19,125 bases of DNA from Chromera velia (taxonomy: Eukaryota > Sar > Chromeraceae). Each line of letters starts with the position of its first letter. The first letter of the stretch is position 1. The position numbers and the translations under genes were made by a program. Below are positions 9,520 through 19,125 of this stretch, piece by piece. A model generated the notes under the pieces. That model saw only the letters and a program-made list of their open reading frames with translations, had not been told where the DNA came from and made no database searches. The stretch spans positions 1 to 19,125 of the forward strand of contig JAHBMJ010002417.1 of the NCBI GenBank assembly GCA_018398765.1, in the 5' to 3' direction.

Positions 9520-12500
9520 CTAAAGATCCTCCTCTGCGGCTGTTTGAGGGACCGGGGGCAGAGGAGCCAGTGGAGGGGGGTAGGGAGGGCGTAGAGGAGA
9601 CACACCGGTGCGGGGTCCGTGCATTCCCGCAGTCACTTGGGGGTGTTGGTGGGAGCCCGGAGCGGTCAGAGGGGGGGAGGTGTGCCCATGCTGCAGACCC
9701 CCATGGGGAAGGAGGTGGTGGTAACCGTCAGAGAATGCATTGAGAGACAAACAGCCGGAAGGAGATATTGGAAGGGGGGGGAGAGAGGAATTCCCTCGAG
9801 GAGTACAAGGACGAGCCGAGTGGGCTGCAGCGTTCTCGGGTGAGAAGGTGAGAGGAGGGGGGAAGGCGGGAGGCTGCAGCTGCTGTGCCTGTGACGGGTG
9901 GTGTTGATGTTGATGATGGGGGTGTTCGTGTGTCTGTTGGTCGAACGAATGGTCTCCTGCCGCCTCCATATGGCTACTCTGAAAGTGCTCTGATGATGGC
10001 CCCACTGGGTGGGGGGGGGGGCGCAAAAGATCCGTGCCAGCGAGACCTTTCCCTCCTCCTCCACCTGAGGAGAGATCTTGGTCTTTTAGTGTTTTCTTCC
10101 ATTGAAGGTTAGACGCATAATCGCCTTCTTCTGATGTCTGCTGGCTGGCTTTCTTCTCTTCCTTCTCCTTCTCCTTCCTATTTCTCTCCTTGTCCCCCCT
10201 CTGTCTCTCCTCCTTCCGCTCCTTCCAAAGTTGAAACTCTCCCTGGAGAGTTATCACCGCATCCCAAAGGCCCAAAATCTGCACACACACACACACACAC
10301 ACACACAGAAACACACACGCACAAGTGCCCTTAATGCATGAACACAGTATACGTGTATGTGAATCTGTATGTGTACACAAACGTCGTAAGTAAACACCTG
10401 ACAGAGACAACCACACGCTGACGCAAACCCACACACAAAGGCAGACAGATACCCAGTGAAAAAGAAAGAAGGGCAGAAAAGAGAGACCAAAAAAGAAGAG
10501 AGGAAGAGTCATGCATTCTTTTCTTTTCTGTTGTCGACGCTGAGGGATCCCTACTCGATCGTCTCTTCTCTTCATATGCTCCCCCCCGTTGATGTGCACA
10601 ACACAAACAGAAAGTCCGAGAGACAAACAAACAAACAGCCAACCAACCAACCAAACAAAGACACAAACAGAAATTCCGAAAGACAAACAAACAGACAAAC
10701 CCACCCTGGCCATCTCCAAGAGGTCAGTCAGACGCGCAAATTTGACGGGCCCCAAATGCTGGATCCTGCATGCATTCGTGCATCCATTTCATACATACTG
10801 AAAAAGATGTCTATATGAAAATGAATGTATGCAAGGAGGGCCCCAAATGCATGCTGGTTCCTGCATCACCCATCTCTCCACCCATCCATCGTTCCTTTCC
10901 CTCTCAGACAGAGACAGGACCTTCTCAGTTGAATCTTCAAACAGAGAGCTGCAACGACTCACTCATTACTGCTCAGGTCAGCCCCAGTTTCAAAATGACG
11001 CACGCGCACTAATGGACATGGCAACAACGCAACAGCCCCCCCCCCACGACGCGTATCCATCCACCCCCGCATCCCTCCTTCCTTCCATCACAGCACAGAA
11101 AAGAAAAGAAAGGAAAAGAAAGCCCCCGCCATCCCTCCCTTCATGCACCCCACCCCACCCTCCCACCCGACCAAATAGTTAACTGACCGATCCTTTAGTC
11201 CGGGTTGATTTTTCAGTTTGTGACTCAGCATCTTTTTCAGGCTCTTTCTGCCCTGTTCTCCTATCTGGACCTTCGTGCAGTCAGCAGCCGGGATGCCAGG
11301 GGCCATGATGGGGGCCACGATGCTGTAGGGCCCCGGCGAAGAAGCGAGGACCCCGGCATACTGGGAGAGCCCATTCGGTGCCACATGTGCCGCCGCCGCC
11401 ATGGGAATGTGCTGCTGCTGCTGCTGCGGTTGCTGCTGTAGGTGTCCGCCCATCCCGACAGACTCAAAGACATGCCCCTGTGACTGCTGAAGCTGAAGAG
11501 AGGGGGGGGGGCCTCTAGGGTCTTGTTGCCATGACGAAGAGGACAGAGACATGTGCATGGAGGGGGGGTGGGAGTGGGGGCCCAGAGTTGGATGATGCGC
11601 ATACGAAGAGGACGAAGGGATCTGCTGAGACGGATGGAAGGAAGAGGAGGCAAACCCAAAAGCTTGAGGAGGGGTGGAGGAAGACTGTGAAGGCAGAAGC
11701 CCCCCGTTCCCCCTCGGGAGGCCCTCCAGGTGATGAAGAAACGAGGAATGTCCGTTCTCCCCCACAAGAGCCGCCCTCAAGTTATGCGGAGGACCGGAAT
11801 TTTGGCCCCCCATTTCTGAGTGGTTCCTCATGTCTTTGCTTTCTTGGCTGCTGAAATTCATTTGACCACCAAAGTTTACATCTGCTTCCCCCCTTTCCTC
11901 TGCTGAATCTTCTCCATTCACCGCCTCACTGCTCCCCCTGTGATGCCCGACCCAACTCTGCTGGTCGTCCTGCTCCTCCTCCCATCCTCTCAACTGATGA
12001 CTCTCATGACCTCCCCCGGCCCAACCGTCTCCAAGGGCCCCGGCGGACTGCAAAGAGTGGGAAGGCCCAGCGTGGGCCCCGGTCGAACAAACGGATTGCA
12101 AAGATTGCGAAGGCCCCTCTGCATAGGACCCCCCCGGCCCGGACAGAGACTGCAGAAGGCGAGCCATTCCGACCTCAGCCTTCTGCTGCTGCTGCACAGC
12201 AGCCCCCGCCAGCGATTCTTCGCACAGAGGGGACACAACCGGGGGGGGGATGAGAGGAGACGGTGAACCGGGCGAGGTGACAGGAAATTGGGAGGGATCT
12301 ATGATTTTGGGAGGTCTGAGAAGTCTGGAAGTAACTGGACTTCTCGAGGGACGTGCAGAGTGGCTTTGCGGTACAACGGTGGCTCCGTTGGGATGTGTGG
12401 GGGGGTGGGCGGTAGAGACGGAGATCGGAAGAGAGGACGACGCGGCGTGGGAAGAGGAGCCCATTGTGAATGGAGGAGCTATCGGAGTCCCCTCCTCCTC

Positions 12501-14566
12501 AGTCTTCAGAAGGAGAGACTCCCCCATTGACATTTCGGGACCCCCACCCTCGTCTACACCCAATCCTCCAAAGGCCCTAACGGAATGTCCACACTTCAAC
12601 TCGTCATCCACCTCAAATCCTAAACGATCTCCCTCTTTTTCTCTTTCTCTTTCTTCTCCCTCTACCAATCCGTCACGCAAATCTTCGCCCCCACTGCCCT
12701 CTCTGTCCTCTTCACCAAGACGCAAGCTCTCTGCTGAAGGAGATGGCATCTCATAACCTTCTCCGACGGCCCCGGCATGCCCTCCCGTGAGACACGCACC
12801 AGAAGGGACCCCAAAAGCAGCCGGATTCTCCCCCTCCCCCTCTCCTTCCTGAGGATAATCGTGCCCCTCCCCTCCCCCATAACCGTACAGACGACCAGGC
12901 AGACTCCTGCCTTGCCCGTCTCCTCTAAAGGAACTCGCAGCACACGCACCCTGCCCGTCTCCTCTAAAAGAACTCGCAGCACACGCACCCTGCCCGTCTC
13001 CTCTAAAAGAACTCGCAGCACACGCACCCTGGCCTCCCACATACTGATGCTCCTGGTGCTGCACGGGCTCTCCTCCCTCTTGCCCCTCATCCCCTTCCCC
13101 CAGAGCCGCCTGCTGCTGAGTTGGTTGGTGGGACTCGGGGGGCTGCACAGGCGACCCTGCAGCAGGCTGCTGCTGCTGGAAGAGGAGCGCGACGGCTTGA
13201 GAGAGGTACGAGGCCACCAGTGCGTTTTTGGGCCCCTCTGCCAGTGCCCCCAGCTGGAAGGCCTGGTAGGCAGCTGTGAGAGTCTTCAGCTTGGCGTCTG
13301 AGCTCTGCAACAGGCCCCTCAGAGATTCAAGGGCAGATTTCACAGAGCAAAACGACGGCAAAGAATCTGTAAGAGACGCGAGTTCCCCGCTCACCTGCAC
13401 CCATCCACACAAACAAACAGGGAAGGAGGGAAGGAGACAGAGAGACAGACAGACGGTAAGTGAAGCACGCGAAAATACACAGACAGGAAGGGAAGAGACA
13501 CTGACAGGAATGCAGACTCCCCCTCCAGCTGGAGTCACCAACCAGATAGGACTGCATGCATGGTGCTTCGAGACATGACCCCAGCCAGACCTCTACACTT
13601 GGTGCATAGGTTGATTCACTCACAGCACGAGACACATGCGAGCCCCCCCACTTCGCATACAACGCAAAAGCAAAAGAGAGGCCTGCACTCAGGCAGCACA
13701 CGAACTGAGCACACATATACATGAACAACTGAATGACAGAGGAGAAAATAGGAAGCAAAACAAAAAAGAAGACACACACACACACACACACACACAGACA
13801 CAGACGACGGACGCACCCAGTGAAGGAGACTCTCCAAGTCGACGCTCTCCCTGTTCAGTTCGAGAGCTGCAGTTGCGACTACCTCTTTAGCCTCTACCGA
13901 ACTTTTCTCTTCGCAGTCATCGAGAACCCTCAAGACCTGCAAGCACAGAGTGAACAGAAAGAAACGCGTGCTGGACTCTAAGACTGACAGACAAACCCTC
14001 ACACCCAGAGTGTCCCGCCTGCAGAAGACAGACTGCCTGACGAAGGAAAATCTTCCCATTTCTTGTCCTTCCTTCCGACAGACAAAAGAAAAGAGACTTT
14101 GCCGATTGCACTTCTTGCTATCCACTCTTCTCAGAACAAAGCAAAACAAGAAGACGGAAACAAACGAGCGAGAGAGTCAGGTCAGGCCACCCAACCAGCT
14201 GACTTGTTCGATTTCGAATGCGTCCTCTTCCAGTCTTCTCGAGAGAGCCATTGTCTGCACGTGCCTCGAGAGAGCCAGTGTCTGCACGTGCCTCGAGAAA
14301 GCCATCTGATGGGCCTGGTCCTCGGCAGCCAGGGCGCTCTGAGCCAAGGGGGTGCTTGCACAGGCCTGCTGCATTTGTGCGTGCGTCAGTGAGGGGGATT
14401 GTGCGGAGGTGCCGGTGGGCACGTGTCTGGGTGCTCCAGTGTAATGATACAAGGCGGCGTCGGATGAGGAGGACGGGGGTAAGGGGGTGGGATGAGGGGG
14501 GGCCGGGGGATCTTGGAGGGCTCCCACGGGCACGGGCACTGCGGGCCCAGTGAGCAGAGAGACCAT
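9520..14566 (-). CDS. Large low-complexity protein of unknown function, 5 coding exons
   Basis: I do not recognise this 1169-residue protein. Exons join without frame conflict: 14566-14204, 13936-13817, 13394-11188, 10765-10705 and 10278-9520 (363+120+2207+61+759 = 3510 nt, TAG stop). Introns are phase 0, 0, 2 and 0, all GT-AG. The start is the first ATG of exon 1 (context ATCGATGG). Residues 80-235 look helical: ALSRHVQT repeats, then VLRVLDDCEEKSSVEAKEV, then an exon 3 segment ending in Gln runs near 233. Residues 240-860 are low complexity, with three 13-residue GACAASSFRGDGQ repeats near 284-322 and QQQPQQQQQH near 813. Residues 875-935 (GRKSLKKMLSHKLKNQPG to ILGLWDAVITLQGEFQLW) span the microexon and look like an ordered, basic then amphipathic helix. 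A Lys/Glu/Arg run, a Gly run, a His-rich stretch near 1030-1050 and a Pro-rich tail ending AAEEDL follow. Composition suits a nuclear or scaffold protein, but that is only a guess. Confidence 0.75.
10279..10704 (-). other. Intron 4: 426 bp, multiple of three, stop-free
   Basis: Donor GTGGGT follows AGG at 10705; acceptor ends in a (GT)n run plus GCAG before 10278. Its length is 142 codons and it has no in-frame stop, so retention would insert a hydrophobic Val/Cys/Leu-rich segment without breaking the protein. It contains a (CA)n run (plus strand) at 10281-10308, right against the acceptor. Confidence 0.7.
12912..13028 (-). repeat. Three in-frame 39-bp coding repeats
   Basis: Three near-identical 39-bp units at 12912-12950, 12951-12989 and 12990-13028 encode the 13-residue unit GACAASSFRGDGQ in exon 3. 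The length is a multiple of three, as expected if coding frame constrains expansion. This supports exon 3 being translated. Confidence 0.9.
14238..14305 (-). repeat. 27-bp in-frame coding repeat, 2.5 copies
   Basis: Units at 14238-14264 and 14265-14291 plus a partial third encode the nine-residue repeat ALSRHVQTM in exon 1 of the large gene. Unit length is again a multiple of three. Confidence 0.85.
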
Positions 14567-14577
14567 CGATGCCTTTG

Positions 14578-14651
14578 CTGTCTTCCAATTGAAGCGGAGG
14601 AGAGGAGAGGAGAGAAGGATTTCTCCCCTCTTTCTTTCCCTGTCTTCTTAC
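14578..14651 (-). other. Probable 5'-UTR intron of the large gene
   Basis: A good donor (GTAAGA, starting at 14651) and an acceptor ending CAG at 14578 after a long pyrimidine tract bound a 74-bp candidate intron just 11 bp upstream of the ATG at 14566. The presumed upstream exon holds ATGGACCTCCG leading to a TGA after eight codons. That would be a small upstream ORF if this exon is transcribed. All inferred from splice consensus. Confidence 0.5.
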
Positions 14652-15440
14652 GTGTCTGCCCTCTTCCTCTGTCCTCAGCAGCTCAGCAGAGACACGCACG
14701 GAGGTCCATCAGTGCAGAACAAATAAGTGGGTTTGATTGAAGTGTAGAGGAAGTTCCGGAGACGAGCACGGAGCACAAGGACTCTGAACCTCTTATGCCG
14801 AGAAATCGACAAGCCGTCAATCCCCTGACTGTTCTATCTTCTCTTCTGGAAAGAAGGAGAACCGCACACGGATCTCCAAACTCCCTTGAACTCTACCAAA
14901 CAGCTCGCTGAGTTCAGCTGAGACCGTCTCCACAGGGCAGCCTTTCCAGTCAAATTAGTTCCCTAGAACACAACACCGAGCACAAATGTCCAGAGGGACA
15001 CACACTCATGCACCTATAGGAAAGTAGTTCGACACGAATAGTTCACTGACAAGGAAAGAACACGGTATCTGGAGGAACTGCTTCCAAGCATCTGACTCAG
15101 GTTGGGACACGACTCGTGATCGAAGGAATTCTGTCGCCGGAACTTTTTCGCATTTTCGCACTCTCATGCACGCGCGTTTTGTTTCGTGCCCCACAAGTTC
15201 AACAGAACCGGTTTTTATGTTTTTATCATTTAATTGCCTGACCTTTTTTTCTTTCGCGATCACTCCCATGCACTTTTCTTGAAACCGCACTGCAGGTAGA
15301 CTTTCCTGCGGCTGAGTTTTTTACGTATGCTTTGAACCGACAAGTCTCACAGGCTGTCTGCCGAATTAATTGCATTGCAGGAACTCAACGAACCTCCAGG
15401 CAACCTGCAGCCAAGAGTTGTAGAGGTAAAGACAACAGTC
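14652..15440. promoter_or_regulatory. Head-to-head intergenic region, probable bidirectional promoter
   Basis: The minus-strand gene (ATG 14566) and the plus-strand gene (ATG 15441) diverge from this stretch, which must hold both promoters and 5' UTRs. No clear TATA box or TGCATGCA is visible. A candidate acceptor, TTGCATTGCAG ending near 15380, could close a 5'-UTR intron of the plus-strand gene. Confidence 0.55.
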
Positions 15441-15835
15441 ATGAGTGCACGTTTGAACCTGGTTCTTCTTCTAAGCGCCTTCTGTGCGTTCCTCCTCCCG
15501 CAGCCTGTGCCGGCCTTTATCAAAATCGACCCCGTTTGCACAGGCACATGGCCCGTGTTATCGACAAAAAACGGAAAGTGCGGTCTGGAATTCACAAACT
15601 CCATCATCTCCTATGACAAGTATGAGTGGCCGATTGTGAACAAGAAGACAAAGAGTAACGACAGGCTGACATTCACGGATGCCTGCAAGAAACACGACGA
15701 TGCATATGACGTCATCAAGAAACATCACACGAACAGATGCTACGAGGAGTTCAAAAAAGTCAACAGAGAGTTCTGGTCAGCCTGCAGCCGTTGTTCATTC
15801 AAAAAAAGTGGCTCTGTTGCACACGATAATCGATT

Positions 15836-15874
<39 letters not shown>

Positions 15875-15894
15875 CCCCCCTCTCTCTCTCCCTC

Positions 15895-15937
<43 letters not shown>

Positions 15938-15943
15938 CTCTCT

Positions 15944-15978
<35 letters not shown>

Positions 15979-16848
15979 TCCCAGAAAATGCGTATTGGAC
16001 AAAGGCTGGGGAGCATCGCATGGATCTATCTGTCCCGAACTCTCTTTTTCTAGCGTGTTCTCCTGGAGGCAACTCCTCTCATCTCACCTAACATGAACCA
16101 TGGTAGAAAGTCGCGCGGAGGGACCCACTGCCCCATGCGCTGTCTGTCGGAGAGAGAAAACGAAACATGGAGAGCGAAATTCAAACTGCTGCTTCTAAAT
16201 GTGCTGCAGGTGCGACCTCCGAGCGCAGTGCAAAGAGCTGAAGAAGAAGTGCCAGCGTCAACTGTGTCGCAGAGACATCAGGGATGACTGGTACAGGAAG
16301 GTGGTCGACTTTGTGCCCGTCCTCGCAGCGAAGTCAGTCAGTCTCTTTCTTTGTTGTACACAACCTGGTGGAAGGGAGCCTTGCCTGACTTATTCTTTGT
16401 TGCACACAACCTGGTGGAACGGAGCCTTGCCTGACTGACAGTGCCGGGAGAACCGTCACCGTCTCGCTTTTTTTCTCTCAGATGGCCGTGGAGAGGCGAG
16501 ATGATCGAGGGATCCAACGGAAGTGAAAGTGCACAAATGACCGTCGTGTCGCTTGCGCATACAGAGAGAGAGATGCAGGGCGGAAAGAAACCGAATCAGA
16601 AACAGATGGAAGGATTATTTCCCTTTCCCTCCCCTACCTGCCTGGAGTCAAAATCGGACCCTTGCAAGGAGCATGTATCGAGATGCGTATGCGCATACAT
16701 GCCTCATATTATGATCACTACGTGAGTATTTGCACAAACCGATGGATGCCTTAATTGTTTTGAGAATATGTGTGCGTGCAGGTACGGCTGCAGCGACTCG
16801 GAAGTGTACTGGAAGAAGCCCGGCATTCCGGACTCCGATGATTGCTGA
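15441..16848 (+). CDS. Secreted phospholipase A2-like protein, 4 exons
   Basis: Exons 15441-15775, 16210-16332, 16482-16721 and 16782-16848 (335+123+240+67 = 765 nt) give 254 residues ending in TGA. All three introns are phase 2 with GT-AG ends. The start is the first in-frame ATG. Residues 1-25 form a signal peptide (hydrophobic LVLLLSAFCAFLL, likely cut after VPA), so the product is probably secreted. FTDACKKHDDAYD at 79-91 carries the CxxHDxxY signature, with His85-Asp86 as the catalytic pair known in secreted phospholipase A2, which hydrolyses the sn-2 ester of phospholipids. Joining exon 1 to exon 2 creates NREFWCDLRAQC (108-119), like the family's second helix. More cysteines follow, and the tail is YGCSDSEVYWKKPGIPDSDDC. 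A canonical glycine-rich calcium loop is not visible, so activity is uncertain; it may be a divergent or inactive member. Exon 3 is the weakest: its middle is intron-like (pyrimidine tract near 16617-16637) and may be partly spliced out. Confidence 0.7.
15838..15975 (+). repeat. (CT)n(TG)n microsatellite in intron 1
   Basis: A long, slightly interrupted CT tract followed by a TG tract lies inside the first intron (15776-16209) of the phospholipase-like gene. Open frames through it are artefacts of the repeat. Confidence 0.95.
16348..16436 (+). repeat. 46-bp tandem duplication in intron 2
   Basis: Two copies of a 46-bp unit containing CACAACCTGGTGGAA and GGAGCCTTGCCTGACT (starts 16348 and 16394) differ at few bases. 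They fill most of the second intron (16333-16481) of the phospholipase-like gene. Confidence 0.9.
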
Positions 16849-16867
16849 TCGATCGAAGCCCTCAATT

Positions 16868-17017
16868 GACAGGCCCCGGCATACCTCAAAAGCAGACCCC
16901 GGCATGCCAACGGACAAGACAGGCCCCGGCATACCTTAAAAGCAGGCCCCGGCATGCCAACGGACAAGACAGGCCCCGGCATACCTCAAAAGCAGACCCC
17001 GGCATGCCAACGGACAA
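16868..17017. repeat. 50-bp tandem repeat, 3 copies, just past the stop codon
   Basis: Units at 16868-16917, 16918-16967 and 16968-17017 are nearly identical. Each contains the half-unit CCCCGGCAT(A/G)CC twice, so the array shows internal duplication. It begins 20 bp after the TGA of the phospholipase-like gene, probably within its 3' UTR, and resembles part of the last coding exon (16812-16834). Confidence 0.95.
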
Positions 17018-17221
17018 GCCAGATCTAGTGACGATTTTTGAGGCGCTCTGTTTCCGCGAATCCCAGCGCACAAAGCCACGAATGAATGAATGAATGAATG
17101 AATGTGTTTCATTTCAGGGCAGGGCGGTTGCATGGACTCAATTGAGATGGAAGGTTGGGGGGGGCTGAGTGCAGCAGCAGAGTCTCCTTCAATGGCAGTC
17201 TCTGAGTAATGACTCGAGACC

Positions 17222-17257
<36 letters not shown>

Positions 17258-17836
17258 CAGACTGTCTGTCTCAGACTGTCTGTAACTCTCAGCCTTGTTC
17301 TGCGTTTATGCCGAGAGAGAAAAGCAAACCGGTGATCGCACTTTGTACGAATAATTAAGGAAGGTCAATGCATGCAAAAAGAAGGCAGATGGCGACTGTT
17401 GAGAAAAGTTGTCTTCATCCCCGCATGAATGTGCAAATTATGTCAATCAATGAAGGGTACGTGAATTAAGGGCTCCAAGGTGAAACTGCATGGCCGAACA
17501 GGATGAATAAAGGGCCCCGTCGATCGGTATTATTGGAATGTTGGGAAGATTTTGTTGTCTGAGAAACTTGTCTCTTCATGCACCGGCCTTCAATCGAGGG
17601 TCGAAGGGATTCCTTTAAATAAATTGATTTCACAGAAGGGGTCGCTTGAAGAACTTTCATTGATGCATGACTCTGATTGATTGATCTTGCAACGTTCGAT
17701 AACAGCATCTTAACGACATGTTGGTGAAGGCTGCATGATAGTGAAGAAGAAGGAAAGTGTGCAAGACTGTGAAATGCCATGCTTGCACGATCGACATTCT
17801 CTCTACGTGAACGTTCGGTCTTAACTTTCTCTCATA
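17018..17836. other. 3' flank with tetranucleotide repeats
   Basis: No gene seen. It holds a (TGAA)n run at 17080-17104 and a (GTCT)n run at 17222-17257 followed by repeats of AGACTGTCTGTCTC. TGCATGCA lies at 17369-17376. AATAAA at 17506-17511, about 660 bp after the upstream gene's stop, is a possible polyadenylation signal, though such hexamers are common by chance. Confidence 0.5.
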
Positions 17837-17854
17837 ATGAAATTTGATGAATTC

Positions 17855-18230
17855 GCTTTCAGTTTTTTTTTCTTTTTGGGCCTGCTTGTCTTCCGTTCAT
17901 TTCCGTTCTTCATTCGTTTCCAAACTTTTGTTCGTCCAAGCGTAGTCCCATTATTCTTTTCACCCTTCTCGCCTTCTTTCCCTCTTTTTTTCTTTTCTTT
18001 CTTCTATTTTCTTCTGTGTTTTTTTCTTAATTTCTTTCAATTTTTTTCTTTATTTTTCTTCTTTAAATTCTTTTCATAGTTCTTTTTTATCCGTTTTTCT
18101 TATCTATTTTTTTCTACTTCTTTCTCTTTTTCATTTTTTTTTTTTGTATGTTTTCTTGCATAAAAGTTTTGTCTATATTCATTTGCTTCCCGACTTTCAT
18201 CATTCATCTTTAAAAAAAAAAAATTAGCTT
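17855..18230. repeat. Long T-rich (TTTC-like) tract
   Basis: A strongly strand-biased T-rich stretch of TTTC and TTTTTCT motifs ends in TTTAAAAAAAAAAAA at about 18211-18223. The open frame through it is Phe/Ser-rich and not credible as a gene. Confidence 0.85.
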
Positions 18231-18715
18231 AAATTTATTAATCCAGCCCTAGCTGCCTAGCATCTGATCAGTCTACCAATTTGATCGGCAGCAGACCGGA
18301 GGAAACCCCCGAAGTTGTACGCTGGAACATTAATCAAGATTCTACTAGCAAACTACAGATAATCGATATCTGGAAGTAGACTGCGCAGAAACTCTGGTTC
18401 AAATCTGGGACACTGATCCTAGTTCATCCTAATTCTAATAGAATCGAATTAAATAGATTTTATAGGCAAATTATAGCGAGGCTCGATGTATATTTAGGGG
18501 GTTAGCATGTGTTCATGCAGTTCCCGGTTAACCCCACATCATCATGACTTATTATCATATATTCTAAGTTCTAACATTCTTTAATGATTCAAAAAGTTTG
18601 TAATCCTAGTTTTCTTTAAAGTCTAATCCTGATTATAAAGCAAGGATTCCAAGGAAAATTACTTAAAAACAGTTTAAAGCTCTTGAATCAGAACGGTTTT
18701 AAATCAGAATCCGCC
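18231..18715. other. AT-rich island of unknown nature
   Basis: Composition shifts to AT-rich, non-repetitive sequence with stops in all frames, then returns abruptly to GC-rich sequence at CCGCCCCGGGCCGC near 18712. Directly after an A run, this could be a decayed transposable element or inserted organelle-like DNA. No coding motif or RNA fold convinces me. Confidence 0.4.
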
Positions 18716-19125
18716 CCGGGCCGCAGCAGAGGAGCATATCATCACATAGTATCATCACAGCTTCATTTACATTTGCTTTTCAATCAGTCAGACAGATTCA
18801 GACAGTAAGTCAGAAAGCAAGGAAGAAAGAAATTGAAGAAGGGAGGAAGGACGGATCGGCATGGTAGCCAAGGGAAGGTGCATGCATGAGGGAGGCTGCA
18901 GGGCCAACTGAACTAACTGAATGTTCAATTGGAGGAACTTGATCTGTCCAGTGCTGGCTTTCGGCATAATGCACTTCTTTCTCCTTCCATCAAGTCCTCA
19001 GAGTCTCATCCGTTTCTTTAATTTTTTCTCCTCCTCACTCACCCAGGCACCGCATGACATTGTCCCCATCCATTCTCCATCCTGACAATTTCTCCATCTC
19101 TTCAACTCCATCCCTACCCCCCCCC
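18716..19125. other. Gene-free spacer to window end
   Basis: Contains CAGTCAGA-type short repeats around 18785-18815, TGCATGCA at 18879-18886 and a C run at the extreme end. No gene or RNA recognised. Confidence 0.5.

Noticed and set aside
11205-13301. Plus-strand ORFs across the large exon
   Set aside because: They are shadows of the minus-strand exon 3, whose in-frame 39-bp repeats and splice phases support the minus strand.
14118-14699. 193-residue minus-strand ORF starting with GTG
   Set aside because: It overlaps exon 1 in another frame, has no ATG at its start and does not connect in phase to exon 2, unlike the ATG frame at 14566.
16199-16438. Stand-alone 79-residue ORF
   Set aside because: Its start overlaps an intron acceptor and its tail runs into intron 2 repeats; only 16210-16332 is used, as exon 2 of the phospholipase-like gene.
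18380-18420. tRNA-like B box (GGTTCAAAT at 18396-18404)
   Set aside because: The flanking T-stem pairs poorly and I find no acceptor stem, anticodon arm or A box at the right distance, so neither a tRNA nor a tRNA-derived SINE is supported.

Overview
This window looks like nuclear DNA of a protist. There are no bacterial operons or ribosome binding sites. The two credible genes are split by GT-AG introns of about 60 to 430 bp, and most of the rest is microsatellite, minisatellite and purine/pyrimidine-biased spacer. The palindrome TGCATGCA, a classic target of ApiAP2 factors in apicomplexans and their algal relatives, occurs at least 12 times counting overlaps. That and the loose intron-rich layout make a chromerid or similar alveolate alga my best guess, but no species marker is visible and this is inference.

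Layout: 1-587 is spacer with a TGCATGCA cluster. 588-1480 is a 145-bp minisatellite ending in a TTCC tract. 1612-1893 is a small open frame of uncertain status. A second TTCC tract leads into a striking AT-rich array (2179-2475) in which ATATCG recurs at exact 10-bp steps. 2751-2949 is a decayed reverse-transcriptase C-terminus from a retroelement, bracketed by two related A/T-tract hairpins. 3.3-9.28 kb has no gene I can support, only simple repeats and a palindromic hairpin. Two more copies of that hairpin sit in a 94-bp tandem repeat at 9280-9505.

9520-14566 (minus strand) is a five-coding-exon gene for a 1169-residue, Gln/Ser/Gly/Pro/His-rich protein that I do not recognise. I reconstructed it by splice phase, including a 61-bp microexon, and there is a probable 5'-UTR intron. 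About 870 bp away, head to head on the plus strand, 15441-16848 is a four-exon gene for a secreted phospholipase A2-like protein: signal peptide, CxxHDxxY active-site motif, Cys-rich. The spacer between them is a likely bidirectional promoter. Downstream of the second gene lie a three-copy 50-bp repeat resembling that gene's last exon, tetranucleotide repeats, a long T-rich tract, an AT-rich island and more spacer to the end.

Nothing ties the two genes into one pathway beyond their shared promoter region. Exon structures were built by eye from reading frames and splice consensus, so boundaries, especially exon 3 of the phospholipase-like gene, need transcript support.
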